DNA from: JAOUEA01 sp963825635
Lineage (GTDB): Bacteria > Actinomycetota > UBA4738 > HRBIN12
Direction of reading: 5' to 3'
Length of the DNA stretch: 64,000 nt
Assembly: GCA_963825635.1 (NCBI GenBank)
Contig: CAWGTU010000003.1
Coordinates: forward strand, 310,001 to 374,000
Part shown: one piece after another, positions 18,380 through 27,692 of the stretch
Layout: every line of letters starts with the position of its first letter
Position numbering within the stretch: the first letter of the stretch is position 1
Translations under genes and position numbers: made by a program
Notes under the pieces: generated by a model
Database searches by the model: none
What the model was told of the DNA's origin: nothing
The model's input: only the letters and a program-made list of their open reading frames with translations

Positions 18380-20119
18380 ATGAATATCCTCGGGATCAAC
18401 GCGTATCACGGCGACGCATCGGCCGCGCTGCTTATCGACGGGCAACTGGTCGCTGCGGTCGAGGAGGAACGATTCACGCGGGTGAAACACGACACCGCGT
18501 TCCCTCACGAGGCGATCCGATACTGCCTCGAGAGCGCGGGCATGCGCCCGCACGACATCGACCACATCGCGCTCAGCCGCGATCCGTTCGCGAACCTCGG
18601 CAAGCGTGTCGCCCACGCGGTGCGCGACCGGGCCGGGCGCCAGGTCGCCACCCGCCGTGCCTCGAACCTGCGGAAGGTGCTGCGACGCGAAGCGACCTTC
18701 GCCGAGGGCGTGAGCGTGCCGGTCGACCGGCTGAAGACGAAGGCGCACTTCGTCGAGCACCACCTCGCCCACATCGGGTCGAGCTACTACGTCTCGCCGT
18801 TCGAGCGTGCCGCGGTGCTCTCGATCGACGGGTTCGGCGACATGGTCAGCGCGATGTGGGGCGTCGGCGAGGGCGGCCGCGTCAAGGTGCTCGGCGAGGT
18901 CTCGTTCCCCCACTCGCTCGGCGTCTACTACACGGCCGTCACGCAGTTCCTCGGCTTCCCGAAGTACGGCGACGAGTACAAGGTGATGGGGCTCGCGCGC
19001 TACGGCGAGCCCGCCTACCTCGATCAGTTCCGCGCGCATCGTGCACAGCTCGCGGCCTCGGCTACGACCTCGGGCTCGACTACTTCCGCCACCACATCGA
19101 GGGTGCGGCGATGACGTGGGACGGCGGCTCGCCCGAGCTGCCGCCGCTCTGGGGGCCGGGCATGGAGACCCTGCTCGGACCCGCCCGCCGCAGCGCCGAC
19201 GAGCCGCTGGAGGACCGCCACCGCGACATCGCGGCCACGCTCCAGGCCCGGCTCGAGGAGGTCGTGCTGGGCATGCTGCGCGACCTGCACGCGAAGACGG
19301 GGCTCAGCTCGCTGTGTCTGGCCGGCGGCGTCGCCCTCAACTGCGTCGTGAACGGGAAGATCTTCGACGAGACCCCGTTCACCGATCTCTACATCCAGCC
19401 GGCCGCCGACGACGGCGGCACGAGCGTGGGCGCGGCGTATCACGTGCACCACGCGAAGCTCGGCGCCCCGCGCTCGTTCCGCATGGATCACGCGTACTGG
19501 GGCCCGGAGTACCCCGCGGAGCGGCTGCGGGCCGCGATCGAGGGCGCGGGGCTCCCGTTCGAGGAACTCGACCCCGACAAGGTCATCGAGCGCACGGCCG
19601 ACGTGCTCGCCGACGGCGGCATCGTCGGCTGGTTCCAGGGGCGGGTCGAGTTCGGGCCACGCGCGCTCGGCAACCGCTCGATCCTGGCCGACCCGCGTCG
19701 CGACGACATGAAGGACGTCCTCAACGCGCGCATCAAGCACCGCGAGCCGTTCCGCCCGTTCGCGCCCGTCGATCCTCGAGGAGCGGACCGGCGAGTGGTT
19801 CGAGAAGAGCTACCCGTCGCCGTTCATGCTGCTGACCTACCCGGTCCGCCCGGAGAAGCGCGACCTGATCCCGGCGCCGACGCACGTCGACGGCACGGGG
19901 CGCCTGCAGACGGTGCGCCGCGACCAGAACGAGCGCTACTACGACCTGATCCGCGCCTTCGAGGACCGCACCGGGGTGCCGGTGCTCCTGAACACGAGCT
20001 TCAACGAGAACGAGCCGATCTGCTGCACCCCCGAACAGGCCGTCGACACGTTCGTCCGCACGAAGATGGACCTGCTCGTGCTGGGCGACCTGGTCTGCGA
20101 GAAGCCGGGATCGGACTGA
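18380..20119 (+). CDS. NodU/CmcH-family carbamoyltransferase, two frameshifts
   Basis: O-carbamoyltransferase of about 580 residues, which transfers a carbamoyl group from carbamoyl phosphate to a sugar hydroxyl. The N-terminal Kae1-like domain has MNILGINAYHGDASAALL, VEEERFTRVKHD, HHLAHIGSSYY (metal histidines) and SIDGFGD. The C-terminal part has LAGGVALNCVVNGKI, PAADDGGTSVGAAY, GRVEFGPRALGNRSILADPR, and NTSFNENEPICCTPEQAVDTF. The frame changes near 19045 and near 19770. Each piece continues the family alignment without loss, so these are probably consensus errors. GC content is high here, unlike both neighbours, which places it outside the two lower-GC islands. It likely decorates the surface glycan. 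Confidence 0.83.
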
Positions 20120-20166
20120 GGCGAGCGTGCAGGGCAGAACATGTCGTGGGCTGGGGACACAGCCCT

Positions 20167-21045
20167 TTAGCAGTCGATGGCCTTCAGCCACTCCCACACA
20201 AGCTCGCCCACGCCCCTCGCATCGGGCAGCTGCGGATCGAATCGAATCCGGGCCACGCGGCCATCGGCAACACGGGCAAGCGCAGCCAGCCGAAGTCGGT
20301 CTCGCCCGTCCGAGAACAGCCATGGAGTGCGCAAGTGAGTCATGAGCTCGCGTAGGGCAGTCGCGCCGTCGAGCTCTTCGACCGAAGGCGGAATGCCTTG
20401 AGCATGTTCGAGGACGACCGTCGCCCTCACAGGCAGAGGGGCTGAACCCCAGCGCGGGGGACGTAGCACCGCCTTTCCCTCGTAGCGCGGTAACGCCGGA
20501 TCCGGTGCCAGATCCCGGCTCGCGAACAACGGCGGCCCCGGCCACAGCAGCCCGTCCTCGTCGACACCACAGGCGTCATCGGCGAGAAAGGTGGCACCCC
20601 TTTCGAGGAGCTCCGCGAGGAGCGTCGACTTCCCCGCCCCGGACACACCCGCGATGATCAGCGCTCCTTCCCCGGCCCGAGTGACCGCCGAACCGTGGAA
20701 CGGCTGCAAGTCGAATCGAGTGAGGGTGAAGGGGAGCAGCGCCATCAGGAAGAAGATCGAGGCCTCCTCCGGCGACCACTCCTCCGCCGATACGCGAACC
20801 CTCGGGGTTGGAGCAGCGTCGAACCGATATGTGCAGGAGCGATCCAACCGAAGGTAGAAGGAGTCATCCCCGTGTCGAAGCGTCCAGTACGAACCGGATC
20901 GATCCTTGGGGAGCCCCGAGGATCGTGAGGGTCCCACTTCCCAACGCAGAGAACCTCGAGTCTTCGATGGCCCCTCAGCGAACCACCCAGGGCCGCCATC
21001 GATCAGGATGCCGTAGCCCCACGATCGGCTGCCGACCAGAGACAA
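20167..21045 (-). CDS. HprK-like kinase, candidate lasso-peptide tailoring kinase
   Basis: 292 residues. The C-terminal two thirds match the HPr kinase/phosphorylase fold: FHGSAVTRAGEGALIIAG, Walker A GVSGAGKSTLLAELLERGA, then FLADDACGV, where the DD corresponds to the catalytic aspartate region. In known phosphorylated lasso peptides (the ThcoK and PadK type), such kinases phosphorylate a serine at or near the C-terminus of the precursor. The gene begins 9 nt after the precursor stop and is the last of the minus-strand operon, so that role is the natural inference. The predicted core ends FSQA, so the nearest serine is third from the end rather than last. An unrelated protein substrate remains possible. 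It is convergent with the carbamoyltransferase. Confidence 0.75.
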   Translation of the reverse strand: MSLVGSRSWGYGILIDGGPGWFAEGPSKTRGSLRWEVGPSRSSGLPKDRSGSYWTLRHGDDSFYLRLDRSCTYRFDAAPTPRVRVSAEEWSPEEASIFFLMALLPFTLTRFDLQPFHGSAVTRAGEGALIIAGVSGAGKSTLLAELLERGATFLADDACGVDEDGLLWPGPPLFASRDLAPDPALPRYEGKAVLRPPRWGSAPLPVRATVVLEHAQGIPPSVEELDGATALRELMTHLRTPWLFSDGRDRLRLAALARVADGRVARIRFDPQLPDARGVGELVWEWLKAIDC

Positions 21046-21054
21046 GCGAGAGGA

Positions 21055-21180
21055 TCAGGCCTGGCTGAAGATCGGGTGGCCTGTCCCGGAGGTCGACTCC
21101 ATGATCCCGCCCGAGCCGGCCTTGGTGATGTCCTCGAGGCGTCCGATCGGCTGGACGGCGGGCGGCTCGTAGGGCTTCAT
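21055..21180 (-). CDS. lasso peptide precursor
   Basis: A 41-residue peptide too short for normal gene calling. The leader (20 residues) carries Y4, P7, V9, G13 and T19 with exactly the spacing of the lasso leader motif YxxPx(L/V)xxxGx5Tx. Thr at the penultimate leader position is required by known lasso peptidases. Cutting after LEDITK gives a core beginning AGSGGIME and continuing STSGTGHPIFSQA. Ala1 and Glu8 fit an eight-residue macrolactam ring with a 13-residue tail. There is no cysteine, so it would be a class II lasso peptide. ATG 21180 shares its A with the TGA of the cyclase (TGATG), so translation is coupled. An upstream in-frame start would lie inside the cyclase gene and is not needed. 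Confidence 0.85.
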   Translation of the reverse strand: MKPYEPPAVQPIGRLEDITKAGSGGIMESTSGTGHPIFSQA

Positions 21181-22930
21181 CACTTCGCGTCCCTCGTCCA
21201 TCCGGAGATCCTCCTCAGCCAGGATTCGACCGTCACCAAGCGCAGCCACTCTACATCCCAACGCCCATCTTTCGTGGGTGCCAGGCCCGACGGACGTGCC
21301 AGCCCCGTTCGGACCACCTCACTTTGCTCAGAAACGTAGCCCTGCAAGGTCGACACGGCGTGCGCGGCCGACGCACTGATCCAGGGCGATTGATCCGCCT
21401 TCACGCGTGTCTTGTCCCATTCGCCGAGGAACGCCTCACCGAGCAGCGGCTTCGGGCCGGGTTCCGGAAGGCGCCAAGCCAAAGGAAGCGACATCGCAGC
21501 TCGGATGACGCGGCGGTCGAAGAAGGGAGCGGTCCAGGTGAGGCCGGCCGGCCTGTAGAGGCGTTCCGTCAGCTCGCCCATCCCGGAGCCGCCCCCGATC
21601 CAACCGAGGAAGTGCACGAGGTAGTCGCGGTCAGACCTAGGCGCCCGTGCTTGGTCGAAGATCTGTCGGACACCGGGCAGGGCCCACGGTGGCCGCCGTC
21701 GGAGATCCTCGCGCCACTCGATGAGAGCACGCGGCGCCAGAGCTCGCAGCGCGACCTTGAGTTGTACGTCATAGGGGTGGACCCATCGATGTTGGAACGC
21801 CCTGGCTGCGTTGAGTGCCGAGCGTCCGTCCCCACCGCGTATGAGATCCAAGACCGAGACTGGATGAGCTGCGAACAGCTCTCCGCCGAGCCCGTCCATG
21901 ATCATCGTGCATCCGCGTGCCTGCACCGCGTTGACATTGTCGATGGCCGCGCTCACTCCCGGATAGGACAGCGGGATGCCCGTGAGGGCAGGGATGTGCT
22001 CCAGGTCCTCGGAGCGCAGCTCCATACCCTGTGGGACGGCGGTCCAATTGTGCCCGCAGGCGGCAGCCAGGGGTGCCGCGATCCCATCCTCCGACTCGCA
22101 CACGGCTGAGTCGAATGCCATCGTGAAGCACTCCGCTCTGATGCCCGCCCGTCCGAGAGCGATGCTGAGAGAGCCAGAATCTCGCCCTCCCGATAACCAC
22201 AGCCCCGCGCGCTGTCCCCGAGCTCGGTCATCCACGGCCGCGATGACCGCCTCTTCCACCGCACGGGCAGACTCTCCGAAGGACCAATAACGAGGCCGGT
22301 CCCGTTCCGGCCTGAACCACCGATATGTCGTTTGCCCGCCCTCAGTGAACTCGATCGAATGTCCTCCGAGCACTCGCTGGATGCCACCGATCCCGGTGGA
22401 TGCGGGACCGGTAGCGGACCCTGCCAGGAACCGAGCCACGGTGCCGCGGTCCAGCGTCGGGGCCGCCCCTAGAAAACGAGATGATGAACGTCGGATCGCT
22501 GGCGAACGCGACCTGACCACTCCCCTGACGTGCCCAATAGAGCGGACGGCTGCCCGCGGGGTCCCGTGTCAGGAGCGAGGCGTGACGGGTACCTCCGTCG
22601 AAGTACGCGAGGGCGAAGTCACCGGCGACGTGGTCCAGGGCGTCCGATCCTGATGTCCCGAGCAGGTCCCCAAGCGCATCGGCCGCCTCGACGCCAGTGA
22701 CTCCGATCCTGTCGGCCCCGATCGCGTACACGCGCGCGTCAGCGGCCACCAGGCGTCGATTGTCGGAAACGATGCCCGGGGGCTCGACTGCTGTCTCCAG
22801 GGCGCCCAAGAGCGATCTCTCCCCCCCCAACGAGGCAGGGGGTGCCCGAAACGATCGATGCAGTTGCGGCGGAACGGATCGCGCGTTCCGATGCGCCCGC
22901 AGGATCCCAGACACCGAAGATCCAACTCAT
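21180..22930 (-). CDS. lasso peptide cyclase (asparagine-synthetase-like), two frameshifts
   Basis: About 583 residues. The N-terminal amidotransferase-like domain begins MSWIFGVWDPAG. The nucleophilic Cys of true glutamine amidotransferases is missing (Trp in its place), as expected for lasso cyclases that take no ammonia from glutamine. DFALAYFDGG and TRDPAGSRPLYWA follow. The synthetase domain has the ATP-pyrophosphatase loop LWLSGGRDSGSLSIAL, MIMDGLGGELFAAHP and an all-helical C-terminus. The frame changes in or next to a run of eight C (22821-22828) and again near 22490. Both sides stay coding, so errors are likely. It would adenylate the core Glu8 side chain and close the isopeptide bond with the new N-terminus. 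Confidence 0.82.
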
Positions 22931-22946
22931 GAGGACCGAGTCAGTG

Positions 22947-23219
22947 TCATCCGTCCCCGGTCGCTTCGATCAGCTTCAGCTCCGTCATCGTCGCGATGAA
23001 TGCGGCCACGTCGCCCCGCACCCGGTCCACGGATTGGCCGCTCTCGGCGGCGAGAACCTCGACCAGGGCGTCGAAGTCGTCGCCCACGGCGATCCTGCCC
23101 AGCACGAGCCGGCCAGTCTCGTTCACGAGGTGATACGTGCCGCTCGATTGATCGAGCAGGACCTCCTCACCTCGAACCTCAGCCCTGAGGACCCCATGCG
23201 GTATGCGGTATCGAGTCAC
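22947..23219 (-). CDS. RRE protein (PqqD-like, lasso B1)
   Basis: A 90-residue winged-helix PqqD-type RiPP recognition element: RYRIPHGVLRAEVRGEEVLLDQSSGTYHLVNETGRLVL, then an acidic helical part with AAESGQSVDRVRGDVAAFIATMTELKLIE. Such proteins bind the YxxP leader motif and deliver the precursor to the peptidase and cyclase. Its GTG start overlaps the stop of the upstream gene (GTGA) and its stop lies 16 nt before the cyclase start. A second, different RRE is encoded at 28101-28391 beside the peptidase. Which of the two reads this leader is not known. Confidence 0.85.
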   Translation of the reverse strand: MTRYRIPHGVLRAEVRGEEVLLDQSSGTYHLVNETGRLVLGRIAVGDDFDALVEVLAAESGQSVDRVRGDVAAFIATMTELKLIEATGDG

Positions 23220-24622
23220 GGGTTCCCTTGCCAGATCAGCCTCACGATCACCCCGGATTCATCTTGAGGGACAACAGGATCAGCGAGGTACCCGTACGAC
23301 GACGCCAAGGATTCGAGCGACCTCCACTGCCAATCCTGCATGGAGACGATGAGGCTCCCCTTCGGAGCCAGCCACGGGCGCGCTTCCCTCATCAGTCGTC
23401 TGATCAGGCCGAGGCCATCGGGATCCGGTCCGACCAGAGTGGCGCGCGGGATCGCGATCGGTCGCGTGAAGCGAGCAGCTGCGTTGGCGGCAACGGAAGG
23501 AAGGTGCGCCAAGATCGCGTCGACACGGCCGAGCAACTCGTCGGGAACCGGTCGGAACATGTCTCCGAGGTAGAAACGGACGTTGGGAAGCCCCAGTCGT
23601 CGTACGTTCGAAACCGCATTCCGCCAGGCACGATTCGAGATGTCCGTCCCGATGAACCGGGCGTCAGGCCTCCGCCGCGCTCCGAGGAAGGTGAGCACCC
23701 CGGTTCCAACGCCGATCTCGACGAACGTTGGGGTATCCGCCTCTGGTGCGGCAAGCCATGCGTCCACGAGCGCCGGTGTCCAGTCGCCAGGGCCGCACAC
23801 CCCCCGCCACCGCTCGATGGATCGATCCCCCACGTCGATGGTGGTGCCGCCCCGCGCTCGCCAGCCGAACCCCTCCTTGGCGAGCGTCCTTTCCTCGCGA
23901 GCCCACTCGCGAACGGTTGAGGGCAGGAATCGACCTCGCACGATCCACCACAAACCCCACTCCAGCCGCCCTCTCGGACCGTCCAAGACCCATCCGGCCT
24001 TACCCTCACCACCGGCAAGCGCTGTTCCGAGGGCACCAGCGACACCGCACTCTTCGGCGATGCGCCACACCTCGCCCCAGTCCCCCACGAGGTCGCCTGC
24101 AGCCACGACACACTCGGTCCACTCTGGCCGAGCGAATCCATGGCCCGCCGCGTGCACGGCCAGGTACACCACTAGCGGTTCCGCGCGCGGCTCCAGCAAC
24201 CCGCCAACGCCCTCAACGGCTCCCTTCCACAGTTCTCCCTCGAGTTGCCTGAACGTCCACGTCGGGAGATGGGCGGCATGAAGACCCCAGTGGAGGTCGA
24301 GCCGAACGCCTGCCTTCTCGTACGTAGCCTCAGCAGATAGCGGCCACAGCAGGCTGTTCGTGGGATCCGGCACCCACCCATCCCTAATCAGATGTCTTCG
24401 AACGGCTTCCGCGTCACTGCGTCTCACCAGGAGATCCAAGTCTGAACTCACATAAGCCGCCGGCGTACCGAAGATCCGCAGCTGAAGTTCAGGGCCTTTG
24501 AGCACCATGACGGGGAATCCGGCCGCCTTGAGGTCACGCCCAAGTTGGCGACCCTCGGATTGGAGCCAGAGTGCTCCCACCGCCGTCACCACATTTTCGG
24601 CCGAACGATGTGTGCCCACCAT
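23216..24622 (-). CDS. nucleotidyltransferase-methyltransferase fusion in lasso locus
   Basis: About 468 residues in two parts. Residues about 25-260 match the PF14907-type nucleotidyltransferase family: VMVLKGPELQLRIFG and SSDLDLLVRRSDAEAV with the metal-binding DxD, then LDLHWGLH. Residues about 290-460 form a class I SAM methyltransferase: TFVEIGVGTGVLTFLGARR, FIGTDISNRAWRNAVSNV, and AILAHLPSV where many enzymes have NPPY. Nucleotidyltransferases of this family accompany the kinase in some phosphorylated lasso clusters. Fusion to a methyltransferase is new to me. ATG 24622 is preferred because the 38 residues that the in-frame ATG at 24736 would add are Arg/Cys-rich and look noncoding. First gene of the operon, divergent from a GT4. 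Confidence 0.75.
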   Translation of the reverse strand: MVGTHRSAENVVTAVGALWLQSEGRQLGRDLKAAGFPVMVLKGPELQLRIFGTPAAYVSSDLDLLVRRSDAEAVRRHLIRDGWVPDPTNSLLWPLSAEATYEKAGVRLDLHWGLHAAHLPTWTFRQLEGELWKGAVEGVGGLLEPRAEPLVVYLAVHAAGHGFARPEWTECVVAAGDLVGDWGEVWRIAEECGVAGALGTALAGGEGKAGWVLDGPRGRLEWGLWWIVRGRFLPSTVREWAREERTLAKEGFGWRARGGTTIDVGDRSIERWRGVCGPGDWTPALVDAWLAAPEADTPTFVEIGVGTGVLTFLGARRRPDARFIGTDISNRAWRNAVSNVRRLGLPNVRFYLGDMFRPVPDELLGRVDAILAHLPSVAANAAARFTRPIAIPRATLVGPDPDGLGLIRRLMREARPWLAPKGSLIVSMQDWQWRSLESLASSYGYLADPVVPQDESGVIVRLIWQGNP

Positions 24623-24735
24623 GGCTTCGAACCCGCTCCATCGCCTGAGGTCGAATCCCCGTCGGAGGGTACACGCGAGGCGCGAACAGCGCCCCGCCGT
24701 CGCCCGGCCGTAGCGCTCCCAACGCGCAGCGCACA

Positions 24736-24741
24736 TACACT
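24736..24741 (+). promoter_or_regulatory. -10 box TACACT, leaderless start of GT4
   Basis: TACACT is 6 nt before GTG 24748, leaving no ribosome site. It lies in the 125-nt divergent region with the lasso operon. Confidence 0.5.
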
Positions 24742-24747
24742 CCCCGG

Positions 24748-25972
24748 GTGCGCATCCTCTTCCTCAACCAGTACTTCCACCCCGATCGCTCGGCGACCTC
24801 GCAGCTCCTGACCGAGCTCTGTGAGGACCTGGCCGAGCACCACGACGTCTTCGTCGTGACGGGACGGCCGAGCTACAACGCGGCGCACGACACCGGCTCT
24901 CGCGGCCTCGTCTCGCGGGAGCGCCACGGCCGCGTGCGCGTCGCGCGTGTGTGGTCGACGACGTTCGACCGTGCCGCCGGCATGCCCGGACGCCTGACGA
25001 ACTACGGCACCTACCTGACGAGCTCGATCGCGGGCGCGTTCGCCGTGGCTCGACCCGACGTCGTGGTCGCCCTGACCGACCCGCCGCCGGTCGGCCTGAT
25101 CGGGGCCGCGACGGCCAAGGCCAGACGCATCCCGTTCGTGCTCGTGGTGAAGGACCTGTTCCCCGAGGTGGCCGTGCACCTGGGAGCGCTTCGGAACCCG
25201 GCGGCGATCGAGGGGTTGCGGGCGGCGCGATCGGCGCTGCTCGCGGCGGCCGACCTCGTCGTCTCGATCGGTCGAGACATGGATCGGCGGCTGCTCGACC
25301 TCGGCGTCCCCGCCGAACGGATCGTGACGATCCACGACTGGAGCGACGGACGAGTGGTCCGTCCCCTCGACCGTCCGTCGGCCCTGCGCGAACGATACGG
25401 GTGGGGCGACCGGTTCGTGGTGATGCACTCGGGCAACGTGGGTCTCTCCCAGGACCTCGACACCGTGATCGGCGCGGCCGACCTGCTGAAGGACGATGCC
25501 CGACGTGCTCTTCGCGATCGTGGGTGGAGGGGCTTCGAAGGCCTCGCTGCAGGCCGATGTCGCGACGCGGGGACTCACCAACGTGGCGTTCCTGCCGTTC
25601 CAGGACCGCGAGGACCTGTCCGAGTCGCTCGGGGCCGCCGACGTGCACCTCGTCGGCCTTCGGCAGGGCCTCGCCGGCGCGATCGTGCCGAGCAAGGTGT
25701 ACGGCATCCTCGCGGCGGGCAAGCCCTACCTGGCGGCCGTCGAGCCCGAGACGGAGCCGGCGCTGATCGCCGAGGAGTACGGCTGCGGCATGCGGGTGGA
25801 CCCGGGCGACCCCCGGGCGCTGGCCGACGGGGTGCTCGCGATGCGCGACGAGGACCTCGGTGCCATGGGCAAACGGGGGCGCGAGGCGCTCGAGACCCGG
25901 TTCGACCGCTGGTACGCGGCCGATCGATACGACCGAGCCCTGCGGAACACCGTCGCGGTGGATCGCCGCTGA
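24748..25972 (+). CDS. GT4 glycosyltransferase (WbuB/WcaI-like), one frameshift
   Basis: About 408 residues. VRILFLNQYFHPDRSATSQLLTEL, LTDPPPVGLIGAATA, LVVKDLFPEVAVHLGAL and NVGLSQDLDTVI are typical of WbuB-like enzymes that add N-acetylfucosamine-type or related sugars. The frame shifts by one base near 25498 (LLKDD to PDVLFAIVGGGASKASL), after which IVPSKVYGILAAGKPYLA completes the donor site. High GC and no break in homology on either side argue for a consensus error. It is the first gene of a plus-strand pair with the Wzc-like kinase. Confidence 0.82.
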
Positions 25973-26038
25973 TACCCGGTTCGGCGCGACCCTGTCGTAG
26001 CATGGGCGACCGGATCGACTTTGCCTGAGGAGCACGAC

Positions 26039-27692
26039 GTGAGCGACCAACCCTTCCCCAGCGGCGCGCCGTCGGGCACACCGAACGACCTGCGCGCCTA
26101 CGTCGCGGTCCTTCGGCGGCGGAAGTGGATCGTGATCCTCGTGACCCTGATCACCGTCGGGGCGGCTGCGTACTACTCGTACCGTCAGACGCCGATGTAC
26201 GACTCCACCGCCCGGGTGCTCGTGAAGCCGCTCGACCCCAGCCAGCAGGGCTTCAACTGGGCGATCAGCATGGAGACCGAGACGGCACTGGTCTCTGTCG
26301 CCGGCGGTCGCGGACCGGGCCGCGGCGATCGTCGGCGAGGGCGCGGTCGAGCCGGGAAGCGTCGAACGCGAGCGCGCCGGCCAACACGAACTTCCTGGAC
26401 ATCACCTACTCGGCGCCGAGTGGCATCGATGCACAGGCGTGGGCGCAGGCGTACGCCGAGGGCTACATCGAGAACCGCGAGGCTGAGGCCCAGCGCGTCT
26501 ACGACGACGAGACCCAGGTCACCCGCGACACAGCTCGCCTCGCTGCAGAAGGATCTCGTCGGCGGCCTACGGGGAACTCGCGCAGGTCACCGGTCCGCTG
26601 CAGCGACAGCAGGTCCAGCAGAGGATCGACTCTCTCAACCAGCAGATCCAGTTCCGGACGACCGAACTCGCGCAGACCCCCGTTCCCACGAAGAGCTCCG
26701 CGCAACTGATCGCACCACGCGACGGTCCCCGCCAGCCCGTCGTCGCCGGACTGGGTGCGGAACTTGCTGCTCGCCGCGATCGCCGGGCTCGTGCTCGGCA
26801 TCGGCGTCGCGTTCGTTCGCGAGCAGCTCGACGACCGCATGAACGGGCCCGAGGACATGGAGGACCGCATCGGCGCCCCGGTGATGGCCGTCGTTCCTCA
26901 CTTCTCCGGCATCCGCAACCGGAAGTCCGACAAGCTGCTGGTGGTGCGCGACAAGCCGAAGAGCCCGCCGGCCGAGGCCTACCGCACGGTTCGCACGAAC
27001 ATCGAGTTCCTGGCGCGCACGACCGAGCTCAAGGTGATCGCGGTGATGAGCCCCGGGCTCGGGGAAGGCAAGACCACGACCGCCGCGAACCTCGCCGTGA
27101 CCCTCGCGGCGGCCGACCGCAGGGTCGTGCTGCTCGGCTGCGACCTGCGGAAGCCTCGCATCCATCGCCTGTTCGGCGTCGGCAACGACGCCGGACTCTC
27201 CGACGTGCTGACTCGACGACGTGCCCGTGCCGGTCGTCGCGCAGCACGTGACCGGCATGCCGACACTGCGCTTGGTCACGAGCGGTCCGATCCCGTCGAA
27301 CCCGGCCGAGCTGCTCGGCTCGGACCGCATGGCGGAGATCATCAGCGGGCTACGGACGGTGGCCGACTTCGTGATCCTCGACACCGCACCCGTGCTCGCC
27401 GTGGCCGATTCGCTCGCCCTCGCCCCCAGGTGCGACGGCGTGCTGATGGTGGTCGATGCCAGTTCGACCACCCGAACGGGTATCCGGGTCGCACGCGAGC
27501 AGATCGAGAAGGTCGGCGGCGAGATCGTCGGGCGGCGTCTACAACAACTTCGACCCGTCGAGCGCCAAGACCTACTACGGCTCGTATCGCTACTACTCGA
27601 GCTACGGATACGGGTCGAAGAACGACGGCAAGGCCGACCCGAACCGCGCCCGGATGCCCACGAAGGTCGACTCCGACGAGCTCTGGAGCTAG
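26039..27692 (+). CDS. Wzz/Wzc-like chain-length regulator and BY-kinase, about seven frameshifts
   Basis: GTG 26039 follows a GAGGAG site by 6 nt. The order of parts is: Wzz domain (DLRAYVAVLRRRKWIVILVT, first membrane helix, STARVLVKPLDP), coiled-coil periplasmic-side loop (QLASLQKDLVG, then QRIDSLNQQIQFRTTELA), second helix (LLLAAIAGLVLGIGVAFV), and cytoplasmic kinase with Walker A SPGLGEGKTTTAANLA, A' VVLLGCDLRKPRIH and Walker B FVILDTAPVLAVAD. The last part is a tyrosine cluster, KTYYGSYRYYSSYGYGSK, the usual autophosphorylation tail. It would control glycan chain length and export. Frames change near 26305, 26375, 26535, 26565, 26718, 27213 and 27533. All pieces keep family similarity, but as sequenced the gene cannot be translated whole. 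Confidence 0.75.

Noticed and set aside
20167..23219. Reading the kinase, PqqD and nucleotidyltransferase genes as a generic HPr-related exopolysaccharide system without a peptide
   Set aside because: A precursor with the full leader motif overlaps a cyclase-type asparagine-synthetase homologue, which a generic system does not explain.
24623..24736. N-terminal extension of the nucleotidyltransferase fusion to ATG 24736
   Set aside because: The added residues are Arg/Cys-rich and look noncoding, and that start would collide with the divergent GT4 promoter.
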